Shown piece by piece: positions 33,564 to 40,994 of a DNA stretch of 40,994 nt (within the stretch, counting starts at the first letter, position 1; every line of letters begins with the position of its first letter). The stretch spans positions 1 to 40,994 of the forward strand of contig CAIYJU010000056.1 of the NCBI GenBank assembly GCA_903926565.1, in the 5' to 3' direction. The notes beneath the pieces were generated by a model. That model saw only the letters and a list, made by a program, of their open reading frames with translations, was not told the DNA's origin and did not search any database. The position numbers and the translations under genes are program-made. This DNA is from an uncultured Bacteroidales bacterium (lineage in GTDB: Bacteria > Bacteroidota > Bacteroidia > Bacteroidales > FEN-979).

Positions 33564-35087
33564 ATGGAATATAAATTATCAGTTCTTATCATAGAAGATA
33601 ATGAGAATGACGCAGAATTAAATGCACACCATTTGCGTAAAATGGGTTACAACATCAATTATTTTCGGGTGGAGACGCCGGCAGAGATGAAGAATGCACT
33701 GAAAATGCAGGCATGGGATTTAATTCTCTCCGACTACTCCATGCCCAGGTTTGATGTATTGTCTGCACTGGCAATCTATCACGCTTCCGGCCTGGATATT
33801 CCGTTCATCGTGATATCCGGTGCCATCGGCGAGGAAAAGGCAGTGGAACTGATCAAAGCCGGAGCACATGATTTTCTGTTGAAAGATCACATGACCCGGT
33901 TCGCATCCGTCGTTAAAAGAGAGTTCAGAGAAGCACATCTCAGGCAGCAGCTTGCCAATGCCAACACTTCTCTTTCAATCAGTGAGGAGCGGTACCGGAC
34001 CATGATCGAAGCTTCTCCCGACGGCATTTTCCTGACTGACCTTACCGGAGTTATTACTGAAGTTTCTGCCGCCGGACTTGCCCTTTACAGTTCTGACACC
34101 GGGGAAACGCTTGTCGGAAAACCATTTGCAGCAATCCTGGCTTCAAAAGAGGAAGGCATTCTTTCTGAAATTTTTGAAAAAACGCTAAAACAGGGGCTTG
34201 CCCAGAATTTTGAACTGCGGCTTCTCAAAAAAAACAACCAGGTGCTGGTTGCCGAAGCAAGTTCCGCGTTATTGCATGATCCTGTCGGGAAACCAATCTC
34301 TTTTATGATCATTATCAGGGACATTTCTCAACGCAAAAGCCTGGAGATGCAACTCATTCATTCTGAGCGGATGGCAGGCCTGGGAGAGATGGCATCCGGC
34401 ATTGCACATGAGATCAACCAGCCATTAAATACCATTTCAATGGCCATGGATAATATTTTGGGTGAAGTCGCATCGAATGAAAAAATTGAAATGGAATATC
34501 TTCAGAAAAAGTCTGACAAGATTTTTGAAAATATCACGCGTATCAGAAATATCATCGATCACATCCGGGTATTCTCAAGAGGTCATGATGATTATATATT
34601 GACCGGCTTTAGCATCAACACAAGCATTTTGAATGCCATTTCAATGGTTTCTGAACAGTTTAAGCATCATGCGATCGAACTCCGGCTGAATCTTGCAGAT
34701 CACCTTCCCCAGATTACCGGAAATACCTATAAATTTGAGCAGGTTATTCTTAATTTACTTTCCAATGCCAAAGATGCGCTGCTCGAGAAAGAGGCTGGTG
34801 TTGCAGAATATTTTGAGAAAACGATAGAAATAAAAAGTTTTGAGCAAAACAGCATGCTGATGGTCGAGGTCTCAGATAATGGAATGGGCATTGCTGCTGA
34901 AAACATCCCACAGCTTACACTGCCTTTTTATACGTCCAAAGATCCCGGTAAGGGAACCGGACTGGGCTTGTCCGTTTCGTATCAGATAATCAAGGAACTG
35001 CATGGCCAGATCGAATTTTCGAGCAAAGTAGCGTTCGGAACCCAGGTCATGATAATTTTGCAAACACAAAACGAGAAAGAAGCATGA
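33564..35087 (+). CDS. Sensor histidine kinase with N-terminal receiver and PAS domains
   Basis: 507 residues with no membrane segment, so cytoplasmic. Residues 1-125 are a receiver domain (acidic E11-D12, phospho-acceptor D57 in LSDYSMPRF, K107 in FLLKD). Residues of about 140-255 are a PAS domain (ERYRTMIEASPDGIFLTDL). The kinase core follows, with H282 in SGIAHEINQPLN, NLLSNAKDAL for the N box and a late GTGLGLSVS for the G2 box. HEINQPL is typical of NtrB-like kinases. The stop overlaps the next start (ATGA), so it partners the sigma-54 regulator downstream. The N-terminal receiver suggests input from another kinase. The signal is unknown. Confidence 0.9.
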   Translation: MEYKLSVLIIEDNENDAELNAHHLRKMGYNINYFRVETPAEMKNALKMQAWDLILSDYSMPRFDVLSALAIYHASGLDIPFIVISGAIGEEKAVELIKAGAHDFLLKDHMTRFASVVKREFREAHLRQQLANANTSLSISEERYRTMIEASPDGIFLTDLTGVITEVSAAGLALYSSDTGETLVGKPFAAILASKEEGILSEIFEKTLKQGLAQNFELRLLKKNNQVLVAEASSALLHDPVGKPISFMIIIRDISQRKSLEMQLIHSERMAGLGEMASGIAHEINQPLNTISMAMDNILGEVASNEKIEMEYLQKKSDKIFENITRIRNIIDHIRVFSRGHDDYILTGFSINTSILNAISMVSEQFKHHAIELRLNLADHLPQITGNTYKFEQVILNLLSNAKDALLEKEAGVAEYFEKTIEIKSFEQNSMLMVEVSDNGMGIAAENIPQLTLPFYTSKDPGKGTGLGLSVSYQIIKELHGQIEFSSKVAFGTQVMIILQTQNEKEA

Positions 35088-36475
35088 CAAACCAGGAAAA
35101 GATTGAGATCCTGATTCTTGATGATGAAAAACAATTCACAGAGGAGTTACATGAATTTTTGCGCAAATCAGGTTTTGAATCTTTTGAGACCAACACATAC
35201 GCTGACGCAAAAACGGTTCTTGCCAATCATGAAATTGACCTGCTCATCCTGGATGTTCGTTTGCCCGGGATCAGCGGCCTTGACATATTAAAGGAGGTAA
35301 AAGCTCAGTATGCCGGCCTGGAGGTTGTAATAATTTCTGCTCACGGTGATATGGATACGGTCATCAAAGCCATGCGGCTGGGCGCCTTTGATTATTTGCG
35401 TAAACCATTCAGACACATCGATATTCAGATTGCCATCGAGCGGACAACAAAATATTTGTTCCTTCAGCGAAAGCTCAAACAGGTTCAGGAGCGGAACTCA
35501 CTTATCTCCAAGACACTGGAAGAGAAAATTGATCGTCAATTTATCGGAATCAGCCCTAAAATCCGTAAAGTATTTGAATCAGCTGTTACTGCTGCAAAGT
35601 ACCCCGATGCAAACGTATTGATTACCGGTGAAAGCGGAACAGGAAAAGAAAATATTGCTAGGATCATTCATTATTCAAGTGACCGGAAAGATCATATTTT
35701 CTGCGCAGTGAACAGCAGTGCAATTACAGATTCTTTGCTGGAAAGCGAATTTTTTGGCCATAAAAAAGGCTCATTTACCGGAGCAGTTAACGATAAAATG
35801 GGCTTCTTTGAAGTTTGTAATAAAGGAACATTGTTTCTCGACGAGATTGCAGATATGCCATTGAACCTTCAGGCAAAAATACTGCGCGCAACCGAAGAGA
35901 AAGTGATCACCCGTGTTGGTGATACATTACCCATACAGACCGATTTCCGCATCATATCGTCAACCAATCTTGATATTGATAAACGTGTGGAGGAAAACAA
36001 ATTCAGACTCGACCTGATGCACCGGTTAAACACACTGCAGATTCACATTCCTGCATTACGCGAAAGGCCGGAAGATATCGCTCCCCTGCTGACTCATTTC
36101 ACTAATCATTTTGCCGTAAAATTTAACAGGCCGGGCATCACCATTAATGAAGATGTAGTTGCTGCACTTGAAAAATATCCATTCCCCGGAAACATCAGGG
36201 AATTAAAGAATATGGCCGAAAGAGCCATCATTCTCTGCAAAAACAATTCTCTGTCTGTAAACGATTTTCCTTTCAAGTCCCAGCGCATGGCATCGCCTGA
36301 AAACAACAGTGTAGCCGTTAACCTGAAGAACCAGGAGATTGACCTGATCAGGAAGGCGCTTCAATCTACAAAATTCAACCAGAAAGCAGCAGCGGATATA
36401 CTTGGGATCACCCGTGATGCACTCATCCGGAAAATGAAAAAGTACAATCTGACGATTGGGAAAAGTGAAAACTGA
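35084..36475 (+). CDS. NtrC-family sigma-54-dependent response regulator
   Basis: 463 residues. Receiver domain with D13-D14 and phospho-acceptor D57 (LLILDVRLPG), then an AAA+ domain with Walker A GESGTGKE (182-189), sigma-54 contact loop GSFTGA (229-234; the classic form is GAFTGA), Walker B LFLDEI (250-255), and a C-terminal Fis-type helix-turn-helix at about 420-458 (KAAADILGITRDALIRKMKK). It is activated by phosphorylation and uses ATP to open sigma-54 promoters from a distance. It is translationally coupled to the sensor kinase. A strong -24/-12 sequence lies 170 bp downstream. Confidence 0.95.
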   Translation: MTNQEKIEILILDDEKQFTEELHEFLRKSGFESFETNTYADAKTVLANHEIDLLILDVRLPGISGLDILKEVKAQYAGLEVVIISAHGDMDTVIKAMRLGAFDYLRKPFRHIDIQIAIERTTKYLFLQRKLKQVQERNSLISKTLEEKIDRQFIGISPKIRKVFESAVTAAKYPDANVLITGESGTGKENIARIIHYSSDRKDHIFCAVNSSAITDSLLESEFFGHKKGSFTGAVNDKMGFFEVCNKGTLFLDEIADMPLNLQAKILRATEEKVITRVGDTLPIQTDFRIISSTNLDIDKRVEENKFRLDLMHRLNTLQIHIPALRERPEDIAPLLTHFTNHFAVKFNRPGITINEDVVAALEKYPFPGNIRELKNMAERAIILCKNNSLSVNDFPFKSQRMASPENNSVAVNLKNQEIDLIRKALQSTKFNQKAAADILGITRDALIRKMKKYNLTIGKSEN

Positions 36476-36489
36476 GAGTGGCTTAAAAC

Positions 36490-36503
36490 CGCACACATGT
36501 GCG
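36490..36503. promoter_or_regulatory. Inverted repeat, candidate activator site
   Basis: CGCACA-CA-TGTGCG is a perfect six-base inverted repeat, about 145 bases upstream of the sigma-54 promoter at 36646. NtrC-type activators usually bind inverted repeats 100-200 bases upstream, so this fits an upstream activator site; it is unproven. Confidence 0.4.
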
Positions 36504-36645
36504 ATTATTTACACTCTTATCCCCTATTCCTCACATAACATACCTGGCGCACTGCTGGTCCGAAAAAAATATTTAACATTATTCATTATTCATTTTAAAG
36601 CAGTTACACTTCCTTAACGGACAAATAATTCCCCCGTCCTTTTTC

Positions 36646-36661
36646 TGGCTTCTTATTTGCA
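36646..36661 (+). promoter_or_regulatory. Sigma-54 (-24/-12) promoter
   Basis: TGGCTTCTTATTTGCA: GG and GC elements are exactly 12 bases apart (36647-36648 and 36659-36660), matching TGGCAC-N5-TTGCW at all but two positions. A start near 36672 lies 19 bases before the ATG at 36691. No competing TAnnTTTG was found in the region. Confidence 0.7.
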
Positions 36662-36690
36662 TTGCAGGGTGCACAACCCATCGTGCAGAT

Positions 36691-37125
36691 ATGATTAAGA
36701 TTATCACCATATTTCTCCTGATCTCCCTTCCCATATTCAATTATGCGCAAAAATTATCGATTGTTTTCAATGCCGGCGGCATTCCTGAAGAGTTGACGCT
36801 GGTTGATTCAAATGGAGTCAGGGCTGGCTATTCAAACATCTATAATTCGCGTGGCGTTTTAACAATGTCGTTAATGTATAAGAACGGGGTTCCAAACGGC
36901 CAGTGGTCGAAATATGATGAAAACACCGGAAAGTTAAAAGAGTCGTTTACCTATGTCAACGGGAAACTGAATGGCGAGCACATCTGGTGGGATGAATCCG
37001 GCAAAGTCATCAAATGTATCGTGTTTAAAAACGGGGTAAGGATAAATTATCCTAAAGCTGAAAGTTTGTGGGCGTTGAATCTTGACCTTAACAGTCTGAT
37101 CAATTCCGTCCAGCCAATTGTATAA
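36691..37125 (+). CDS. Small secreted MORN-like repeat protein
   Basis: 144 residues with a signal peptide (MIKIITIFLLISLPIFNYAQ). The mature part has MORN_2-like hairpins: LTMSLMYKNGVPNGQWSKYD, KESFTYVNGKLNGEHIWWDE and KVIKCIVFKNGVRINYP, the YwqK-like pattern. It has no lipobox, so it is periplasmic or exported. No partner toxin is seen, so the antitoxin label sometimes given to this family has no support here. It follows the sigma-54 promoter and regulator pair, so it is a probable target of that system. The function is not known. Confidence 0.75.
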   Translation: MIKIITIFLLISLPIFNYAQKLSIVFNAGGIPEELTLVDSNGVRAGYSNIYNSRGVLTMSLMYKNGVPNGQWSKYDENTGKLKESFTYVNGKLNGEHIWWDESGKVIKCIVFKNGVRINYPKAESLWALNLDLNSLINSVQPIV

Positions 37126-37138
37126 TTTCTTTTCTTTT

Positions 37139-39775
37139 TTATTTCCCTTCAGGTTTTTGGGGTTCAGGAATTAGCACGATTTTCTGACCTTCCACATAGT
37201 CACCCTGGGCGGAAGCCTTTATTTCAAATTTCAATAAACCCTGAGGCCAGGTAACATTTAAAAAACCCATTTGTGCCTGATCAATTTCTAGTGTGTACTG
37301 GCCGGGGGGGATGTCCATGGCATAAAAGCCTCCATCGGCAAAAGTGCGTATGGTTTGTTCATATTGAACACTTACCCCTTTTATCAGCAGACGTAACCCA
37401 CCCTGCCCCTGCATGCCTGTACGGGTGTCGACTGAGACAATGCCATCGATGATGCCCCCGCGATAAAAGGGAATTTCAACGCGTTTGTACTGGTTCGGAT
37501 CGGTAATAAAAGAGAATTCACTTGTCAAAGGAACAAGTGTAGGATCAGACATCGAGTTGCGGTTGACCTTGAGGTTGTAACGGTAATAACTTTGCAACTG
37601 GCTTAATCGTAAAATCCCATCCTTTCCTACTTTGGCAGAGACCGGATTGTCGAGAACCACTGAATTATAGGGCAACACCTCATCCGTTGTATCAAAGGTA
37701 CCCGAGTTATTATTGTCAACATACGACAGCACCGACACTGCCGCACGCCCAACCTGTTCCCGGTTTGAAAGTTCGATTCTGCCATTTCGGGCATCCACTC
37801 CGATGGATCCGTTCAAACTCTGCCTTAAAGCGAGATCATGCCCAATTGAATTCAGCGTTGTTGTCGATCTGATGATATTGAGGTCGAGGGTAAACCCCAC
37901 TTCAGTAGAAATAGATTTCTGTTTGAAATTATATCCTAAATTGACATTTAAACGACCATTGCGAAATAGTGTACGGGACAATTGAAAGTCGGTCTGGGCT
38001 AACCTGCTCGACCTGAAATCATACAAAACCTGTCCCCGTATAAAAGTGCCCCTGACAAAAATCGGCACCCCTGGTGTTCTGGCAACTGTGTAAGTCAAAG
38101 AAGTTGTAAGTGAATGCTCTCCAAAAACTGTCAGATTTTCAATTTGAGTAAATGCATTGCGATAATTAACCCTCAGGTTGAACTGCCATATTCTCGAACT
38201 GATATCAACATTAAATTTCGAGGTTGTACTCCCCGCCAGTTGAGTATGTTGACCCCCAAAACGCAATCCGGTCTTCATTCCGAAAACATTAACAGGCATA
38301 TAAATACTGCCGATGAAATCCTCCGCTGCCCCAAGAATGTTAAATACACCCTTATGAGGGTAATGCGAATAAATGAAATTTATACTAAAATCAGATGGAT
38401 ACATCACATTACCTGAAAACCTGTAATAATTGTCCGGTGCAATATCGGCAGTTAAAATATATTGTTTTGCTATTCGGGTAGAAACACTTCCATAATAAAA
38501 ACGGTTCATTTCCCATGCCCTGGATGCAGAATAATCTGTACCTCCGGATGCTGTGAGCCAATTGGTTATCCCCACTGTGAGGTCTGCATGTCCAGTATAA
38601 ATTTCAGCATTCTTTATTGTATCAGAGTTTGCGATTTCGATGGTTCCTCCCTGAAGATGGTAGGTTGCAACACCGGGTGGAAGAAAAACAAAGGGAACCT
38701 GTAACTCCCGGTCAATCATCTTCACTTCTCCTGACGGCGTATAAACCCGTGTTGTCAAACGAGATGTGCCATAGTTGATAGGAACATTAAAGCGGTAGTA
38801 GCCAAGTTCGTCAGCCCGCATATAGGCAATCAATTTATCATTAAGGTACAATTCCACCTCTGACTGTGGATCAGTGTGTCCATCAAAGACATAGGTGTCG
38901 TATTTTCTACGTGGTTCAACCGGATCGTTTGTTATTGAAATCCCTCTGATTTGTTTTCCCTGCAGTCCGGTGGTCGATAACTGCCCGGCAGTAAGGCTAG
39001 AGAAAAAATGATTCTCCCGAACGACAAAACGCCATCGAAGACTGTTCGTCTGCAGTTTATTCAGAGATCCAGTTGCCTTTGTTCCTATTATTGCTCCCTG
39101 GAAATCTCCACCAAGAACCTCCATGCCCAAATTAAAAGCATATCCCAGGCTCTGGGAATTATTGGAATAATATCCGTTCAACACATAATCTACCATCGCT
39201 CCCCCAAAAAACTGGCGTTTGCGTTTAAAGGCAATAGGATAATCCTCCCTTATATTTTGGTTGGTTTGCATTTTATTGCGTTGCATTTCCCTTTCAAGTT
39301 TCTCTTGAACTGGAAGCTTATTCTCTGTGACAAGACTCAAAGTTAAATAATCAATATTGGCTGTAAAAACCAATCCGAATATTTTCTCGAAAATGGCCGG
39401 GCTGAGGTAAAAATCCATTGCTCCTATTCGGAAATCATCAGGTGTGATTGGAAAAGTTTTTTTGCCCAATTGAATCTGCATTGAACTGAGATTGATGGAG
39501 AATGGGACATCCGGACTCAAATAGGTACCTGTAATTGTAAAATTCTTCACATCAGGTTGATAAACAACCTGAAACAGATTAAACAGTTCAATAATCGGAA
39601 GGTATGTTTGTTTGGATTGGGAATTGAGGATGCTGCTCAGATAGACACCACCAATACCAGGGTACCTGAAAACCAGCATAACCTCTTCTTCATCTGTTTT
39701 AGATTGAGAGTAGGCTTTAAATACAGGAAGGATTAAAAGTAAAACAAGGAGAAATGAAATGTATCTTATTTTCAT
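37139..39775 (-). CDS. Outer-membrane usher (FimD/PapC-like) of a Bacteroidota chaperone-usher system
   Basis: 878 residues with a signal peptide (MKIRYISFLLVLLLILPVFK). A long beta-rich middle matches a 24-strand usher barrel by length and pattern; VFDGHTDPQSEVELYLNDKL followed by YYRFNVPINYGTSRLTTRVY recalls the usher plug/middle region. The last 150 residues have a beta-sandwich of the carboxypeptidase-regulatory kind (GGFYAMDIPPGQYTLEIDQ). Ushers carry folded subunits across the outer membrane. It lies 16 bp after the chaperone gene, which supports the assignment; sequence similarity to FimD is weak by eye. Confidence 0.7.
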   Translation of the reverse strand: MKIRYISFLLVLLLILPVFKAYSQSKTDEEEVMLVFRYPGIGGVYLSSILNSQSKQTYLPIIELFNLFQVVYQPDVKNFTITGTYLSPDVPFSINLSSMQIQLGKKTFPITPDDFRIGAMDFYLSPAIFEKIFGLVFTANIDYLTLSLVTENKLPVQEKLEREMQRNKMQTNQNIREDYPIAFKRKRQFFGGAMVDYVLNGYYSNNSQSLGYAFNLGMEVLGGDFQGAIIGTKATGSLNKLQTNSLRWRFVVRENHFFSSLTAGQLSTTGLQGKQIRGISITNDPVEPRRKYDTYVFDGHTDPQSEVELYLNDKLIAYMRADELGYYRFNVPINYGTSRLTTRVYTPSGEVKMIDRELQVPFVFLPPGVATYHLQGGTIEIANSDTIKNAEIYTGHADLTVGITNWLTASGGTDYSASRAWEMNRFYYGSVSTRIAKQYILTADIAPDNYYRFSGNVMYPSDFSINFIYSHYPHKGVFNILGAAEDFIGSIYMPVNVFGMKTGLRFGGQHTQLAGSTTSKFNVDISSRIWQFNLRVNYRNAFTQIENLTVFGEHSLTTSLTYTVARTPGVPIFVRGTFIRGQVLYDFRSSRLAQTDFQLSRTLFRNGRLNVNLGYNFKQKSISTEVGFTLDLNIIRSTTTLNSIGHDLALRQSLNGSIGVDARNGRIELSNREQVGRAAVSVLSYVDNNNSGTFDTTDEVLPYNSVVLDNPVSAKVGKDGILRLSQLQSYYRYNLKVNRNSMSDPTLVPLTSEFSFITDPNQYKRVEIPFYRGGIIDGIVSVDTRTGMQGQGGLRLLIKGVSVQYEQTIRTFADGGFYAMDIPPGQYTLEIDQAQMGFLNVTWPQGLLKFEIKASAQGDYVEGQKIVLIPEPQKPEGK

Positions 39776-39791
39776 CTTCCTTTTTTCATAA

Positions 39792-40622
39792 CTATTTGAT
39801 TACCACATCAATGGTCTGCTTAACCGGTTCAGCTTGAACCAGGTCACTGATTGCCATATCGCCACGTTTGGTTTCAAAAGAAACTTCAAGCTTGTAATTT
39901 CCGCCAATCACTTTTGTAATATTGATATCTAAACGCCTGAATACCTTAAAATATGCGTTTGTGGAAGATTGGGCATTTGCAACTACATTCCCTTTGGTAT
40001 CAATAAGTTTTGCGATCATACTTCCAATAAATGGCGCATCTCCAAGCCTTGTAACCTCGGCTATAACCCCAAGCAAACTATCTTTCTGAACAGCATCAAT
40101 CTTTTCTATTTTTAAACCCGTTGTTACCTTACCCCTTTTGTAAAAAGCAGGGATGACCTGTTCAAAATTAAATTTTATTGTGGTACTGATACCTCCGGGA
40201 GTTGGTTTGGAAACATCGGCAGTTTGAGGCTTACCAAGAATTTTAGCCCTGGTAAAATAAAATCCGTCCTTCATTTCAGGAGACGGTTTTACCTGCACAC
40301 GTATTGTACGTTGCTGATTTGCCTGCAGAATGAATGTTCTCGGAAATGCCCGAACAACCGGATCCATGGCATACTGTTTATATGCAGCAGAATCAGTGTA
40401 ATTCATGACAATATTGCCATCTGAATCAGAACCGGGATATCCAAAGGCAAAAGAAATTTCAACTTCCTGAGGAACCTCGGAATTATTTGTAATATAGATA
40501 TTCCCCACCCCACTCTTACCATCGACAGAAACATAAGGAGGGGAAATTGACAATTGTGCAAACAAAACAGTGCAACTCAAAGAAAATATCAAAATCAGTA
40601 CAGCATTCTTTGCCCTTTTCAT
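39792..40622 (-). CDS. Periplasmic pilus-type chaperone
   Basis: 276 residues with a signal peptide ending near LFAQ. The mature N-terminal domain starts LSISPPYVSVDGKSGVGNIY with NNSEVPQEVEI, and later carries the family's G1-strand motif as RTIRVQVKP after ILQANQQ, which donates a strand to the subunit. The second domain follows from about residue 165. This is the usual two-domain layout of fimbrial chaperones, with about 30 extra residues. It is first of the chaperone-usher pair and is preceded by the DUF4402-like subunit gene. Confidence 0.75.
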   Translation of the reverse strand: MKRAKNAVLILIFSLSCTVLFAQLSISPPYVSVDGKSGVGNIYITNNSEVPQEVEISFAFGYPGSDSDGNIVMNYTDSAAYKQYAMDPVVRAFPRTFILQANQQRTIRVQVKPSPEMKDGFYFTRAKILGKPQTADVSKPTPGGISTTIKFNFEQVIPAFYKRGKVTTGLKIEKIDAVQKDSLLGVIAEVTRLGDAPFIGSMIAKLIDTKGNVVANAQSSTNAYFKVFRRLDINITKVIGGNYKLEVSFETKRGDMAISDLVQAEPVKQTIDVVIK

Positions 40623-40770
40623 GGTTATTGATTTATTGTGAATGAAACTTGTTTTAATTGTGTCACAGTGGTTTACCCGATTTATGATTATTACGGATAT
40701 TAATCTAAAAGGTTACAGTAACTCACGGTGAAATTACAAAAAGTTTCGATTGGTAGTGATATTAATGAAG

Positions 40771-40793
40771 AAATCCGGGAAGGCCCCGGATTT
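40771..40793 (-). terminator. Hairpin after the DUF4402-like gene
   Basis: AAATCCGGG, loop of five, CCCGGATTT: a perfect nine-pair stem 65 bases past the stop on the minus strand. The T tract is short, so it could be a weak terminator or a transcript-stability element ahead of the chaperone gene. Confidence 0.5.
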
Positions 40794-40857
40794 TCATGAT
40801 CATTGAAATAATTTTCGGTGCTGCGCAGAGCTAATCCGAATATTGTATATGTGTGGT

Positions 40858-40994
40858 CTAATTAAATTCAGCCTTTAACGTTACTGTACTTGCATAGCTT
40901 CCTGCCGGGGTTGTTGCTCCGCCGAAGCCCGGGGTTACCGTGCCACCAAGATGTACATAAATTACGTCTGCAGGTGTACCCTGGGGTACGATCG
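40858..40994 (-). CDS. C-terminal end of a DUF4402-like surface protein (partial)
   Basis: Only the last 44 residues are in the window; the rest lies beyond the right edge. The tail VHLGGTVTPGFGGATTPAGS and then YASTVTLKAEFN matches the end of DUF4402 domains (GGTLT, then a Gly/Ala-rich turn, then GxYxGTVTVTxxYN). This is a beta-sandwich seen in secreted Bacteroidota proteins and near chaperone-usher genes. It is upstream of the chaperone and usher, so it is a likely fibre subunit. The match rests on a short segment. Confidence 0.6.
   Translation of the reverse strand, partial: IVPQGTPADVIYVHLGGTVTPGFGGATTPAGSYASTVTLKAEFN

Overview
The window looks like a chromosome segment of an uncultured or little-studied Bacteroidota (Bacteroidales/Marinilabiliales type). 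The evidence is secreted proteins with type IX secretion (T9SS) sorting tails, several Bacteroidota-type promoters (TTG near -33, TAnnTTTG near -7), mostly Shine-Dalgarno-poor starts, giant Ig/HYR-type adhesins and moderate GC. No rRNA, tRNA, CRISPR array or classical transposase was seen.

Layout. (1) 1-3476, minus: the 5' part of a large secreted Kelch/Ig-like protein, preceded by a small secreted DUF4347-like protein. (2) 3777-22416: a candidate lasso-peptide locus. Its core is B1 (PqqD-like RRE, 15781), B2 (transglutaminase-like leader peptidase, 16083), C (asparagine-synthetase-like cyclase, 16505), a 44-residue precursor (18485), an ABC exporter (18751) and two glycosyltransferases (20468, 21328). 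Upstream on the plus strand lie an HPr-kinase-like gene and a sulfotransferase (13080-14854). Divergent from these is a seven-gene minus operon (13054 to 7054) with three related GT8-type glycosyltransferases, three sulfotransferases and a cysteine-rich protein. At the left edge, a Wzy/ligase-like membrane protein with TPRs is coupled to an NTP_transf_5-family nucleotidyltransferase. A GxxExxY gene between inverted arrays of 8-bp repeats sits inside the locus (14864-15526). (3) 22482-31772, minus: a 3096-residue T9SS-exported protein with ten repeats of about 96 residues. (4) 32031-33179, minus: nhaA. (5) 33564-37125: a sensor kinase, an NtrC-type sigma-54 activator, and a small secreted MORN-like protein preceded by a good match to a -24/-12 promoter. 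(6) 37139-40994, minus: an usher, a periplasmic chaperone and the end of a DUF4402-like protein, i.e. a chaperone-usher-type surface fibre system.

How it fits together. The main discovery is the lasso locus. The precursor has a W-x2-P-x-I leader motif, Thr at -2, a predicted core SGGHPWYKEDAHYTDPYLS with Glu9 as the likely ring acceptor, and a C-terminal Ser. A kinase and nucleotidyltransferase of the kinds linked to C-terminal Ser modification in paeninodin/pseudomycoidin-type clusters are present. There are also four sulfotransferases and five glycosyltransferase-like genes. I infer a phosphorylated, glycosylated and sulfated lasso peptide, possibly attached to or made alongside a surface glycan. 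None of these chemistries can be proven from sequence alone.
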